DNA of 64,000 bases from Rhyzopertha dominica (GCA_025024175.1 QCXZ01000137.1:76322680-76386679), one strand, 5' to 3'. Positions 1-13,500 are shown, counted from the first letter of the stretch. Notes: generated from the letters alone by a model not told the origin. Program-made: numbers and translations.

Positions 1-1275
1 ACGTCATAATTACTAATTTTCGAAAGGCGCTTGATCGAATTGATCATTACATTCTCCTAGCTAAATTGGAAGGGTTTGGTTGCACTCCTGCACTTATTCA
101 ACTGATTAAATCATATCTTATTGGGAGAGAAAATAGGGTTCGCTATGCTAACTTTGTCTCTAACCCATTTTGGCCAAACTCTGGTGTACCTCAATTACGC
201 AATTTAGGCCCCCTTTTGTTTCTTCTATTTATCAACGACGTACCAGACTCATTAAATTGTTATAAATTATTAATTGCAGACGACCTTAAATTATTCACTA
301 ACATTTCTTCTTCAGACAACTGTTTGATCCTTTAAAACAACTTAAATTCTTTAACAGCGTGGTGTGATCTGAATAGATTAGATTTAAATATTCTAAAATG
401 CAATGTGCTTTCGTTCACTCGTAGACATAATATATTACTTTATCAATATCAAATCAATAATGAAGTCCTAAATTGAATCAATAAGTGTAAGGATTTCGGG
501 GGCGTGTTTGATCAAAAGTTTACATTTAACGACCATATCTTAGATATAATTGCAAAATCATACAATTCTTATAGTTTCATTTATAGAAATTGTAGGGAAT
601 TCACTAATTTACGTACTTTACAATTATTATATTGTTCTCTTATTCGTACTAGGCTAGAATACCCGGCGTTAATATGGTTTCCTATTTATAGATGTTATAT
701 AGATCAACTCGAATATGTACAAAGAAAATTTCTTAAATTTTTGTCATTTTTAACCGATGGTTTTTATCCGTTGAGAGATAGTGATCACCAAATTCTTTTC
801 AGCAGGTTTAATTTTGCTTCACTGGAAACTCGCCGTACTTGTATTATTGTCGCATTTCTTTATAATCTAGTTAACCATAATTTAAATTGTAGAGAAGATT
901 AACTATGCTGTGCACCGCGTCAGTTCTCGTCAGAACCTAACTTTTTCCTATTTCACTGGTCGATCGAATGTGCTTCTAAGATCGCCAATAGTGCTTATGT
1001 GCTGCCATTTTGACTTTATTTGTAGTTCTTGCGATATACACTATAACTCTAAATCCTTTATTTCACACCAAATTGTTAAACATGTTCATTCTTAGTACGT
1101 TTTCATTTACCCTGTATATTATGCTAATTTTGTTAGGTTAAGATATTATTAATATTCCAATATGTATTTATTGAGTTTATTTTGTCCCATAACAATGTGT
1201 TACACTTCACGTTATTTTTCTAACTGTAAGTTTCCTGTTATTGGGTGCTAAACCTGTAGGAAAAAATAAAAGTAG
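1..1275 (+). pseudogene. non-LTR retrotransposon (jockey/CR1-like), RT C-terminal half
   Basis: Reverse transcriptase of a non-LTR retrotransposon, entering from the left edge. One frame runs from base 3 to 902. It shows the [10 protein letters not shown] helix (family form YTDFSKAFDKLDH), then [14 protein letters not shown], where the usual SGVPQGSVLGP has lost its QG, then IADDLKLF in place of YADDLKLF. An in-frame TAA at about 333 and a TGA near 474 break it. The second half (504-902) carries the FDQKFTFNDHI, RLEYPALIW and VQRKFLKFLSF motifs that follow the RT domain. The 3' untranslated part ends near 1275 with TTGGGTGCTAAACCTGTAGG and AATAAA. The element at 47640-49085 shares all these blocks and the TTGGGTGC-AAACCTGTA tail signature, so both belong to one family. 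The catalytic DD remains, but the stops make it dead. Confidence 0.85.
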
Positions 1276-3009
1276 AAGAAAGTTATGAGCTGCGAAGTTG
1301 CTACCTCTTAATTATAATTACATATGTCTTTTACATAAGTGCACGTTGAAGCAACCATGTCCACTCAAGAAACGACTGTAGCGACCATAAGGAGTTACGA
1401 GAAAAGCACATCACCAAGAAGTAATTTTTCAACTTCTTTGCCCGCATTTTATTCGAACTGTAATTTTGTAATATATATCCCTCATCCTATTTATTTATAC
1501 TTGAATTTCCAAATGCCAGTAACCCACGAAATTGTATCCGTAAATATCCCTACAAATACACCGCGAGTAAAGCTTGCATCACATCAACATCTACGGTTTA
1601 TTTATTTATCATCGTGACTTAGATCGACCCTACAGCGACGTGACGTGCCTTTCTTGTTTTGTTGCCAAAAGGGTGGGATTCAAATGAAGATCGTTTGTTT
1701 TTGCGTTNCACTACGGCCTTAANGAGGTTGTTTGTTTGCACATCGTTTGGACCTGTTGCGTTAACTTAATAGCACCGCTACGCCAGCGAGTTGCTCTTCA
1801 TTCATTGCTGAAAAGCTGTCAGATTCATACATCTGCGTAATTTAATCGATGCTCGCTAAAAGCATCCCGTTTATAAAAACTGGTTTCTGTGTAAATATAG
1901 AAGGGCGGTGGGTAGAAGATGAAGGTAAAATTTAATAGCTTTCTTTGGTCGATCGCCTTTAACTCGAGGCTTTGTAATGTGAAAATGTAGTAAAGAGCCC
2001 AGACAGTACAAATCCTGAATGAACTATCTTATCGCAGAGTGTAGGAGGATTACGAACACTGCATAGTAAAACGGGGTTATTGTGTAATATATGATTACAG
2101 TTATTCGCCTTTGACTTTAACTTTGACCGAGATCATGTATAATTATTATATAAATTTATGCATTCCTAATGCACACCCAGGGATTGCGAATGACATCATG
2201 CGGCTTTAGTCTAGGTTGTAGCATAAACTATGAGGTATTCGTAATCGATGCACTGTGGAAATTACAAGGATGGAAGACGTTAAACGACATCGCTAGCTAA
2301 ATTTCATATGTTACATTTGATTCTAGTCCTAGAACCAAGAAATTTTAGTTGTGTCAAAGCCATAGTCAGTAATTTATCAACTGATCCCTGTAATGCCGGT
2401 TCCTAACCTGACGCCTATTTTACAACGAAATGCTTTCCGATAGCCGTACTAATTTTGTGCGTGCATCATGAAAAATAAAGGTTTCGTCTAATGTGCAAAA
2501 AAGCCAAACGTTTTATTGCAACATCAGTTCAATGATATTGTTAGTTATGTTAGTTTATCTTCTTTTTTCTTTCTTTGGTGTATTAATTTTAAAACATCAC
2601 ATAGAATAGTTTCTGCAGCGTGCCTTTATGAAATACATAAAAAAATATACTTTCTTGTTATTTCAATGGCTTCTACTTGAAGTGAGACAAAATAGATTCA
2701 ACAAGTCCCAAATGGCACGGAAAGCAAAGGTTGGATTCCTAGTCATCCTTCGCTAGTACCGGTACTATGGTGAAAAGGAAGCATCATCAATGTCCACCTT
2801 GGACCAGACCGTGAAGACCAGTTCATTCCTATTCAGTTACAATCGAAGTTCTATCCACACTTACGAACCGTATAAAGTACCACTTTATCTACTAGTCAAA
2901 TAATAAAGAAGGATGCAATCTTAAATCAGTTACGTTTTATTTATTTATTATTAACATTTATATTTATAAACACTTCGTTATTCTGTTACAAAATTTTACT
3001 TTTTTGCCA
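1276..3009. other. no gene seen
   Basis: AT-rich sequence with two ambiguous bases near 1710-1725. The 92-residue frame at 1339-1617 has no recognisable motif. I see no terminal repeats, tRNA or long coding frame. Confidence 0.5.
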
Positions 3010-4240
3010 TTAACATGTAGCTGTTATCGGTTTCAGAACGCCTGCAGATATCTCTCCTTGCAAGGAGTGACAAGTACCAGTAAAACCTTGGATTTTCCTT
3101 GCAATTTCCAGCTTATTAGAAATGGAATCCTCGATATAGGTTTCTGCTATAGTGGAGCTTCTCCACCCACCATGTCGTTCAATTGTTGTGAGGTCAGCAC
3201 CTTTATTAGCCAGTAAAGTTGTTGAGGTCCGCCTCATACAATTACCAGATTCAAAAATGAAGCAACTTTTAAAGGGGCTTTCGTCAGAGTGTTGATTCCA
3301 ACAGATTGTGAAGTACACTTTTGATTAGTATATCGCAAAAAGAATCTGTCGTTGGATAAATTCTTTGGACGTAAGGATAGTATTTTCTACATGTCTCCAC
3401 AGCACTTATATTGTGAATTTTCGTGAAATGCCCGACAGGTATTCTATTGGGTCGGCAGTAAAAACTTTGGTCCACCCTAGTTAGTCAATATTATTTATTT
3501 ATAAATTAGTAAATAATTTTGTATCTACTCGTAGTTGTTGTTGTTTATTACTTGCTACTTCTTTAAATTTTCATATCGCCGCAAGTTAAAAAGATAGTTC
3601 ATTTGGTAACAAATAGCCTAATCTGGCAACTAGCTACATAATTTCAACGTTAACCATGCACCTGTACTGCACCGGAGACGAGAAGTCGATATATGTCGAG
3701 CCCAATCCGAAGATGTATTCGGAAGTCCGGCAGACAGCATTAAGCGATTATATGGGTATTAGCGCTTACTTATTTTGTTATTTTCTTTTTGTGTGAAATT
3801 CTTCAATGATTTCAGATTGACCCTGCCGACCCGGACGAGCCGCCACTGGGTAGCACACATTCCCATTATTAGTGCAACCTAAAATATTTCAAAATTTATT
3901 TATGTATAAGCTTTTTTATCGCTAGTGCTTCGCAAAAATTCTTTCATTGCGCTTTTTTCAATACTGCAGCTTTCTTCGCTTCGGATTTCACGCGACACAC
4001 TCTTCAAGTAGGCAGTGGGCTTACTATATTTTCCAATATTTATATAACAGCCCCTGTCACAGCGAAATATCAAATTATTTTTTTATGAAATCAGATAAAA
4101 TTCCGGCAAAATGCTTGTGATTATGGATAAAACGTTTTATTGCATTCGTGTTTCAGGCGTACAATAAAAATAACCATGAACAATTATTCATCTAAGATTT
4201 TATTTTTAATAAGAAAAATTGCATGGTCGACTTCAAACCC
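3010..4240 (-). pseudogene. Crypton-like tyrosine recombinase remnant (copy A)
   Basis: Remnant of a tyrosine-recombinase DNA transposon of the Crypton type. The clearest part is 3010-3318 on the minus strand: CMRRTSTTLLANKGAD, then ERHGGWRSSTIAETYIEDS. These hold the second catalytic Arg, the His/Gly/Trp box and the catalytic Tyr, in the order of the C-terminal half of phage-integrase-like enzymes. The upstream frame 3284-3475 fits the stretch before that box (YYPYVQRIYPTTDSF). Further upstream, 3850-4240 matches copy B at 15290-15900: LQY-KKR and ALIMGM segments and the 5' noncoding sequence are shared. Between them, about 3480-3845 is unrelated DNA, perhaps an insertion, since it begins on the minus strand with CAGTGGCGGCTCGT, like some hAT-type ends. 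Frameshifts and stops make it nonfunctional. Confidence 0.75.
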
Positions 4241-7203
4241 ACCACCACGTGTTTTGTAACCTTTAAAGAACTAATTTGAAAATGTAGCTCGTGTGCTCCT
4301 CTAATCGATCACATAAATCGAATTATTTAAGTTTCTATCCAGAGAAACGTGAATTATGTACTCGAGAACTTTAGTAGATGGCAAATTTGATTAGGAATAA
4401 TTGTGCAGCATTAAGTGGAGTAATTCTATGGCAGATGCCAGCTGATGGCTCTGTGGATATTATCTGCGACTACCTATTGTTCGACAAATTGGCTTGAAGA
4501 CTTTAAACAAGGGTGTTGACCTTTAAAGCGNTCAATTCAACAACTGAAGGTGGTTCTAGCGTTTTAAAATTTACTTCAGGTTTATCTAATTTGCAAGTAC
4601 AGCAAGCTGCACGACATACTTAAGCAGGTACACGTTAATTTGGAACAAAATCAGGTAATTTTGTTGCGTAAACGATTATCATGTGTTGCGCAAATTAAAG
4701 TACTTTCAAATTATTTGCATAACAATTTACGAACCGTTTAACGTTTTATGGAATTATTGTGCGGTACAGGACGCAAACCGCAAAGGCTGCGCGCTGCTAT
4801 TGAAACGCACAAAATTTTGTAACAGCGTATTCAGTAATAAATGAAAGTGACATGTTCACTGCTTGTTAAGAACTATTGAAGAAATTGATAAACAATGCAA
4901 CAATATCGTACAATATATTTGTTGTTGATTCTTCTTAGATTTGAGGAAAAAGCCTCACGTATGAGAAGACAATGCGCAAATTGATATATGATAAAATATN
5001 ATTTTCTTGAAATGAGCAATAACAAGTAAAGAATTAGCAGTGAGACCCTAGAATTTTTAAAGGTTGGTAGAGANAAAAAAGGTATTAGATTTNTGGTAGC
5101 CTACCTCTTCAGTCTTCTTTTAAACGGCAAATTCCATCTATTCATCATCCACCTTGATTGCTTTTTTAACATAAACTGACAACTTTTAAGGTTGTCAACC
5201 ATTAAAAGATTAAAACACATACTACTAAACGTAAATCTGTAGACAGGAATATTTACATTGCCGCGGTAAAAATATTTTTACCCAAGGTAAGCTGTTGTGT
5301 ACAGGTCATACTTTAATTTTTTTGGAAACAACACCTATGCACTTAATGTTTTTGATGAACTATATATATTTGGTCGTAGATCCTCACAGTAGTAGAACGT
5401 CCAACCTGCTGATATCGAACTATTTGAGTAAAGATATAAAATTTTCCAATAACAAACCTGAAATCTGATAGAAACCACTTCATTTTGACTTTGTGTATAA
5501 TCGTTTTCATGGAGTTATTTTCAATTAGCTTTCCTTGAAATTAAAACCAAAAGCAAGTAACAATAACTGCAAATATATTAAAGAAATACACCTAAACCTA
5601 AACCTAAAGATAGTTACACTAGATCATAACAGAATATACATAACTTCAGCTGTAAATAAATAAAAGCTTTTTGAGAAATAATCAAAAAGGAAGTTATCAT
5701 ATCACCTAGGGTATCTTTAATTAGCGTGGATTTGTTTCTTCAGGATTCTTCATAGGATTAATAGGAGATAATGGGGACACAATAAGCTAAAGCTTCAGTG
5801 TAGCGGATTTCAACACCAGGACCACGTAAACACGTAATAATACAATAAAATCTAGTTAATTGTCAAACAACTCTTAGCTATATTTACCATTACCATTCAT
5901 GACAAGGAGCATACCTTTAAACCAAACTACAAAATAACAGCTAAGCTATTTAAACATATACCTATGACCTTGATATTCTAAACAACTACGTTCTGATTTA
6001 CAACANCCATGTCTAACAGAAAAAGCAAATTCATTATAAAAGGTGAATCTGCAAATTTTTTATAAAGATGCCGTTACACTTCTAGCATCGTCTCTAAATC
6101 CTCTACTGAACTAACGACGCGTGAATTTGTTAATTGCTGCTGCATGCATCGAATTGTGATGAAGCGGAATTAATTATCGAGGTCAACTGCGGTTAGTCGC
6201 AACAATAATGCAGTTGTGCACCCAGGATCACATATCACACTTTTTCGTATAGTTCCGAGAAAATTCGTCGTACATGAAATATCTTTCTTCATATCCGTTT
6301 TGTCAAGCGTGCGTGCGTTAAAATTCGCAGCTTAAAGTTAACAAGCAATTGTTCCCTTATGTAACTTCACATTCCTTCAGGCATTAAATAATCTGTTTCT
6401 GCAATAAAAGCAAAAACTGTTGCTGGCTGCACGGCTAATAAATTTCACAATATAATGGCGAACAAAAAGACAGTTTTTTTGTTCAGTTCCAACTGATTTT
6501 GTTATGGCTGAAATGACCAGGAAAGTTAAATTGTAGCTTTATTTAATCGGTTAAACGTGCGCTTTTAGCTGGATTGCAATTTTTTAACATTACCGGGAAG
6601 ACAATGATATTTTGTTATTCTGTTCCTCGAAAGAAGTAGCAATTGTATTAAACGCGAATGGAAATATTATGTACCGAGAGAAAGCAGCATAAGTATTGAG
6701 TCAATTCTTCCATAATTTACAGAGAACATTACTAAACTATGTATGTATATTTACAACTTACAAAACTGTTTATAATTTATTGAGGTGGTATAAAGACAAC
6801 CCTTTTTAACAGTGATTTGACAGAATGAGTTGTTTAATGATTTGCTTATTATTCAATATCAATTTCAAGCATAATTTACAGTACTCCATTACAACAGTGT
6901 TAGTATATTATCAGTGAACTAATAATGAAGGAAGGAGTGTACGTTTTACAAAGCAGACTAGACGGTTTAAAGAATTATACGCATTGGATCTAAATTTTAT
7001 TGCTTTGGTTAATAGCAGCCATCAGCAAGGGATACAGCTAGTATAAGCAAATTATTTTGAAGAGAAAGTAATCAAGTTCCTTGACTAAAAATGTAGTTAC
7101 GAGATGCCCTGTAAGATCAATAGAATACGCTACTAATAAAGTCAAATAATAAAACAGACATATCCGTATCCCTTTAATAAAGCTTGTCGATGTATACGAG
7201 GCA
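4241..7203. other. no gene seen
   Basis: AT-rich, no coding frame of interest and several ambiguous bases (4531, 4999, 5074, 5092, 6006). A small hairpin (TGACAACTTTTAAGGTTGTCA) lies near 5178. CCTAAA occurs three times near 5590, too short to be telomeric. Confidence 0.5.
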
Positions 7204-8503
7204 TGTTTTTTAAGTAAGTACCGTTTCGGAATTAAAAAAAAGACGTGCAAAGATATCGCAATAATTTTATCTTACATGAAAGCCTGTACCTTAATCTACT
7301 TTTCTACATAATTTCTGCGAATATTGAGGCACTTGTCATAACGTGGCACCAGTTTTTGGAAACCCTCCTCATAAAATTCTGCCGCCTGACTTGTTAACCA
7401 CTGTATCACAAATGTTTCGACTTCGTTATCGTCTTGAAGACGCTGACCACCCAGGTGTTTCTTCAAGTGCAGGAACAAATGGTAGTCGCTGGGCGCCAGA
7501 TCAGGGCTGTATGGAGGATGATCTAGAGTTCCCCATTTAAAAGATTTGATGAGATCTTTGGTCCGATTAGCCACATGTGGACGGGCATTGTCATGCAGCA
7601 AAACGATACCCTTACTCAACTTGCCACGTCTTTTGTTCTGGATTACACGACGCAGATTGTTCAATGTCTTACAATAAGACGCTGCATTGATTGTCTCATT
7701 ACGAGGCAGAAACTCCACTAGCAATACTCCTTTTCTGTCCCAAAAAACTGTGCACATGATTTTCCGGACAGAAATTGTTTGCTTAAACTTCACTTTTTTG
7801 GGTGATGATGAATGTCGCCATTCCATGGATTGTTGTTTCGATTCTGGTGTGACGTAGGCCACCCATGTTTCGTCACCAGTAACAATTTGGTCTAAAAAAT
7901 CTTCACCTTCATTGTGGTACCGCTCAAGGAAAGTCAATGCACTGCCTAAACGTTGGGTTTTGTGCAAAGTCGTCAACATTTTCGGAACCCAACGTGAACA
8001 CAATTTCCGGTCACAATGCGATACAAAACACTACGAGAATATTGAGGAAAGCAGTCGCACAATGATGAAATTGTAAAGCGTCTGTTTTCTCTCACCTTTT
8101 CGTTCACTTTCTGCACCAAATCTTCATTAACGACCGAAGGACGCCCACTCCGTTCTTCATCATGCACATTTGTGCGGCCATCTTTAANTGCTCTCACCCA
8201 TTTCCTTGCCATTCCATCACTCATAAAGTTTTGTCCGTAAACTTCACAGATCTCACGATGAATATCGATCGGTTTTACGCCTTTAGCACTAAGAAATCGT
8301 ATAACAGCCCGTACTTCACAATCGGCGGGACTCACGATTGTCAGAGGCATCTTAAACACTCAGTAAACAACGTATACAATGAAGAATCAAACTGTAATGG
8401 CGTCAGTGAGTAGACAAGAGATGTAGGTAACCAGCGCGCATGCGCGGAACGCCGACCGTAGCGCTGCGGCGGCGGAATCGCAAAACGGTACTTACTTAAA
8501 ACA
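7204..8503 (-). mobile_element. near full-length mariner transposon
   Basis: A 1.3-kb mariner with both terminal inverted repeats: 7204-7226 reads TGTTTTTTAAGTAAGTACCG, and the complement of 8482-8503 reads TGTTTTAAGTAAGTACCG. The two differ by one or two bases. The transposase frame lies on the minus strand between them, a normal layout and size for the family. No clean TA duplication stands out next to the ends as I have placed them, so each boundary is uncertain by a few bases. Confidence 0.9.
7296..8359 (-). pseudogene. mariner transposase (DD34D type), frameshifted
   Basis: Transposase for cut-and-paste movement at TA sites. Reading starts at 8359 (MFKMPLTIV). The N-terminal helix-turn-helix region has AVIRFLSAKGVKPIDIHREI and the linker ERSGRPSVV. 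The catalytic part has VTGDETWV (first Asp), LLHDNARPHVA (second Asp) and PPYSPDLAPSDYHLF (third Asp), ending YDKCLNIRRNYVEK just before the stop at 7296. Length is close to the usual 345 residues. A frameshift with loss of a few codons near 7985-8015, between YRIVTGN and CSRWVPKM, splits the frame. One ambiguous base sits at 8188. All three catalytic Asp codons survive, so decay looks recent, but this copy cannot make a full protein. Confidence 0.93.
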
Positions 8504-9902
8504 GCAGACTTGCTATTCATAGAACTGAATAAAGCATCCAAATAATGATTGATTAGCGGAGGCGATAACATAAATGCAGCACAGTTACTATTCTTTGTGT
8601 CTTATACCAATCTTTACTTTTTTCGACCTGATTTGAACTGCTTTACCTTTATAGTACATAAACTGTTCTGTCCANCAGGAACGGATCCNGGATTTCGGTT
8701 TGGAAGGGCTTGACCCAGCGAAATAGAGTGTGGAACAACACACAAGTGAATGATTTAGATCCTTTCGAGTGCTGTATAGTGTTTTGTGCAGTCCTGCATA
8801 TCAAAATTAAGTTCGTAATTCATTTACTGGTTGTAACCATATACGCGATGTTGTAGGTTAATAGTAGTAGTTGTAGATAGTGCAAAAAATATATATTACT
8901 AGTGATACTGAGAGTCTGCGAAAAATCGACTCTCTTTTTTAACAATTGTAATGTAACATTCAAATTTATAAGTAGTATTGTTGATGCGTATTAACGTTAT
9001 AAATAATATTAGATTGAATGTTTGGCTTAATTGTATTAACAAAATGAGTGAGTGAAAAATTTTTCTCCCCTGATTTCGCGCGCCCGTTGCCTTGTATATG
9101 GTTTAAATTGATCAAACAAGCCATTTAGATTTTGTATCGGTATAGAAACAGTAATTTTCAATAACATGATTGAACACAACTCATTTGTCGCTTGACGAAT
9201 CTCTGTTGCTGTTTGGGGGAGATGTAAAAACTCAATACGTAAACACGTTCTTATAGAGATGTAAAAATTTGTAAATGCTATACCTATTTAATCGATCAAG
9301 TAAGGATAATTGACTATATGGTATGTAGCGTTGCACTAATAACCAGTTTAATTTGCGATTTATCAGGAGCCCCCTCTAAATCTCCTACTATAAAACTAAT
9401 ATCCTCTTCAAAACAGCAGCGATTTAGTTACGTTCATTGTTGATGTTAAAGTATCAAGCAACGATCTATAAGACCTAACTATTGGGATTAGTGGCACGCT
9501 TCAAAGTTCCTAAATAGGCCGTATTCAAAAAAATCTTGTTGGCTAAAACATCAACTTTTTCACTATAAATTTTTGGAATTTGTTAGTTGTGATAATTTAT
9601 CAATCAATAAAACATAGAAGCTTTTATAACAAATTTTATTTAATGCAGAATTGATGCTAACTGGCGCGACCCGCGATCTATCTTTATGTGATACTTTATC
9701 GGGTTTAAATTTTCCGATGTATAAAATAAAAGCCTTTGCATGTCATAACGAATTTATACAAATTTAATATAAAAACATACAAATTAGTAAGTAGAAAATT
9801 ATTTACATTTGTTAGAAAAAATTTACAATAGTGCACAATAAAATTTATACACGGTATCGATTAAGTTCATTACAGCTTGTTAATAAGCAAATTACTAAAA
9901 AA
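8504..9902. other. no gene seen
   Basis: AT-rich interval with ambiguous bases at 8675 and 8689. No domain, terminal repeat or RNA gene recognised. Confidence 0.5.
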
Positions 9903-10560
9903 TTACTCACTAAAACTTTCACTGCTAAAATCACGATTAACTTCTATTATTAATTCTTGTACATGATTCGCTCTGTACCGATTTTCAATGTCCAGTACAT
10001 GCCGCACTGAATTTCTCCTTGCATCGACACTTGTTATTTCAGCTTCGTGTCTAATTTTTAGCAGTATTTCATTGCTAAATTTCCACCGGTGTTCCCTCGT
10101 CGAATTCTTTGTTTCAACTGCCCCCATATCATATCAATGGGGTTGAAAATGCAATGATATGGGGGGTAATCGTAGAATCGTGTGTCCACATTCAGAAGCG
10201 AGAATGTTAATTTTAAATTTCTTCGAAATTTTTTGTATGCCAAGCACTTCCAACAATTGTTTTTTGTGTAGCCCTCTTCGAAATATATATCTTCTTTTCT
10301 TAAAAACTCTTGAATGGTTGCCTTATTAGTTGTTGTATTTGGAATTTTATCCAATTGCTCCGAATAGTAACTAGCGTTGTCCATTACTATTACGCTGTTT
10401 GGTGGTAATTTGGGCAATAAAATGTTGTTAAACCCATTTTAAAACACTTCCGCATTCATATCAGAATGATAATCGGCTCTTGCTTCTTTTAAGTTTTTGC
10501 ATCCAAGATACAGGGCTAAAGGAACGAAACTATTTTCACCTCACCCTGCGGATCTCATTA
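9903..10560 (-). pseudogene. Tc1/mariner-superfamily DDE transposase remnant (DNASY family)
   Basis: Catalytic part of a DDE endonuclease/transposase. In minus-strand order: GENSFVPLALYLG, then ADYHSDMNAEVF, a TAA near 10440, NSVIVMDNASYYSEQLDKIP (second catalytic Asp in MDNASY), then PPYHCIFNPIDMIWGQLKQRI (third box). Relatives normally read FNPIE here; this copy has Asp. After a frame change, ETKNSTREHRWKF to the stop at 9903 may be the C-terminal tail. This is the insect family with DETW and PPYHC..NPIE boxes, distinct from classic mariner. The first Asp box (DETW) is missing from this copy but present in the fragment at 17705-17890. It is dead, with at least two stops and a frameshift. 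Confidence 0.75.
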
Positions 10561-13500
10561 AATTAGAAAAGAATACGATTGAGTCATACTATTAGATGAG
10601 AAATGTTTGTAGTTCAAATAATATTTTTAATACCAAACAATGCTCATTGATTAGTGTACGGAAAAAATTCTCAAAAAGCCTAAACACAATTTTTGGATAC
10701 GGTTCACTCTGCTGCAAAACAGTGGAACGTGCCGAACCCGTCTGTTATTTACGACAGCTTCAGGTAATATTTGTAAACCATTGTGAGCGATAATCGGCAG
10801 TTCGTATAATGAGTCTCATAGATTGTTGTAAGTATATGTACGAGTTTATAATGAGGGTCCTCAAAGGGATGGTTACTTCAGGAAAACGGAATACAGATTG
10901 GAATTTTTATAGGCCATATCTTGTCAATCGTCCTAAAATAAGGCTCTTTTGAAATCTTTTACCAAGTTCAGCGCTTGCAAATATGTAGGTAACCCTTATT
11001 TCGAATTTTATGCACTACTTTATCGACACTCGGTATAGACTTTTAGTAAAGGTTAATAATTTGTAACAAATTCAGTTTTAGGTCAGTCTTGTCCTTCTTC
11101 GTACCTAATATATTATTGTTCATTATTTTTAATGTGGTCGTTTAAAATTTCCCATTACCATTCGGCGTTTCGTAAAAATTAGTTGATATATAGAGGACTA
11201 GTCTGCATGAGTGCACTCACAAACTACATCACAGGTTATCTTAAAAAGAAGCCAAAATAAATTGAAATAATTATTTTATTGAGTTAATTTTTTCGACAAA
11301 TCAAGAGTATGATACATCTAGTTGAAAATTCTTCTAAAATGATTTGGCTAAATTTGACTAAGCCGTTTAAAAGATACAACTAGACAGAAAAATGTTAAAA
11401 CAACACTTTTATATAATGAAATGGAGATTATTAAAAGACTAGTTCCCGCTTACATTTTGGAATTATTTATATATTATATTTTTCCTCATAGTAGTGCTTC
11501 ACAATCCTTAGTGTTTGGTGAATTACCCTGTAGAGAAAAATATTTTTTCTTCGGTATTCAGGTACGTAATAAGTTTCACAGCAGGATTTGTGACCTGTTT
11601 GCCTTTGAATACATATTGTTATCTAATGAAAAAAAGTAGTAATTATTAGAGCAACCCAAGTACGCCCTCAGAATGTGAACGGAAATAAATAGTGCCACCA
11701 AGTGGCAAGTGTTGTCTCGGATAAAACTAAACTGCTTATTAACCGGAGAAATAAATCGTGATCTGGATACTAAACTGGATAATGCCCGTTTCCCAGCGAC
11801 AAAAATTGCTACCATAGATCGTACAAATACCTTGTTATGTATGTATTCATTTATGCAAGTGTTGCTGCAGCGGTGATTGTCGCGAATGTGCCCGTGTTGA
11901 AATGTCAAGGCTGGTCGGTCCTGTTCCCCAGCTTAGCTCCGGTTCGCTCGCTCCCTGGATCCATGCATTGTTGTCACATACATGCCAAACAATAACAAAG
12001 TTCATTAAGTCTAAAAACACAGGAAATAATGCATTCAAAACGTTTTCGTTTTCGACGGCATTTCACTTAAGAATCTTAGCTCTGTAACACTAAATACGAA
12101 GCAAGTCATCTGGATTAAAAAGGACTGTAGCTAATACAGACTAATTAATGATCATTTCTGGTTTTATTACTAGGAATATTCTTTCTATTTGAAAGTAAAC
12201 CGCGATTAACTTGATTTATAACAATGAACATGCAATTATAAGAGGATGTTTTCATTTTCACTTGAGGAAAGAAAGGAGACTGTCAGCATTTTTTACGCGG
12301 AGTCTAAGTTTGACCTGTCCAAAGCAAAAGATTTTCTAATATCTATTAATGATAGTCATGGGTTCTGGAGATGAAATCATACAATCCTTTCATTCTCTTG
12401 ACTGGACTTTATCGACTTTCTTACTCGTATAGTCTAAGATACAATAACCTATGCAACGGCAAATTTAAAAAGAGCCAATGTTCTTTGAGTGAAAGAAATA
12501 TTTACTTATATGGCAGCTCTGCAGCCTATGTTTTACTCGTGATAGATACCACGGCTCACAGGCCTCGCAACTGAGAGTGAAAGTTCCAGTCAGATCCATA
12601 TTCTTTGTCTTTCGTTAACCACCAATGGCGTAACTATTACGTACGTAGACGAGACGGTTGCCTTGGTGATCTGCTACAGGTGCAATGCACACAAGTCCTT
12701 AATTGCACTGTTTGGAGATTTCGCATGTTTAGAACCATACGCCTGCTAATGTTGTTACATAAATTTAGTAATTCATAAGAGACTTTGCAGAACACCAGGT
12801 TTGATGAACGTTTGAAAAGAGTGCGTCAATATCTATCCATCTAATTATGTAAGATTGACGATCTAGCATAAGTGAAGATCAATTTGGTATAGTAGCTAGA
12901 AGCATAAGTTCTACACGACAAGGCCTTTTAAAATCAGGTTAGCTGGTTAATTAGAGAACGAGGTAGATGTAAATTAAATTCTTAGAATCCAGTACGATTC
13001 ATTTCCTGAATGATTAAGTCTTATTTAGGTTCATCTACAGGAATGTGCACTTTACAACTCAATTTCACCTTAATGATACTGCTGGCATGCTGCAAAATAA
13101 AATGTCCTTTTGAGAGACGCAAAAGCTTCTCTCTTGTTAACTTTCTTAAGTTGGCTATTACTTTTTTCACGAAAAGTACTGTGTTTCTCGCTTCTAAGTA
13201 TCTTAAATACTAAAGATGAATAAATTCGAAATAGGTCCTTGTCAGAAAGAAAATAGATAACAAATGAAATCTATATGTACCTAAGTGTATTCAATAAAAT
13301 AAAAGTCAGCAACATTGCGAACAACTGGCATTTTCTCGCTAATCGCCCATTTATTGCTGTTGTATCCTACCACAAAAGTTTNTTTTTTTGACACATTAAT
13401 ATTAACTTAATATCAAGGTATCGAGATGTAAATTTTGATCATGGCGAAAGTAAACCATTAAGAACACGACTTTTGATTTATCTGTGACACTATTTGAACT

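Noticed and set aside
5593..5612. Telomere-like CCTAAA repeats
   Set aside because: Only three copies and not the TTAGG unit usual in insects; chance.
11576..11908. 110-residue minus frame as a host exon
   Set aside because: No recognisable domain, splice context or homologous neighbour; likely chance.
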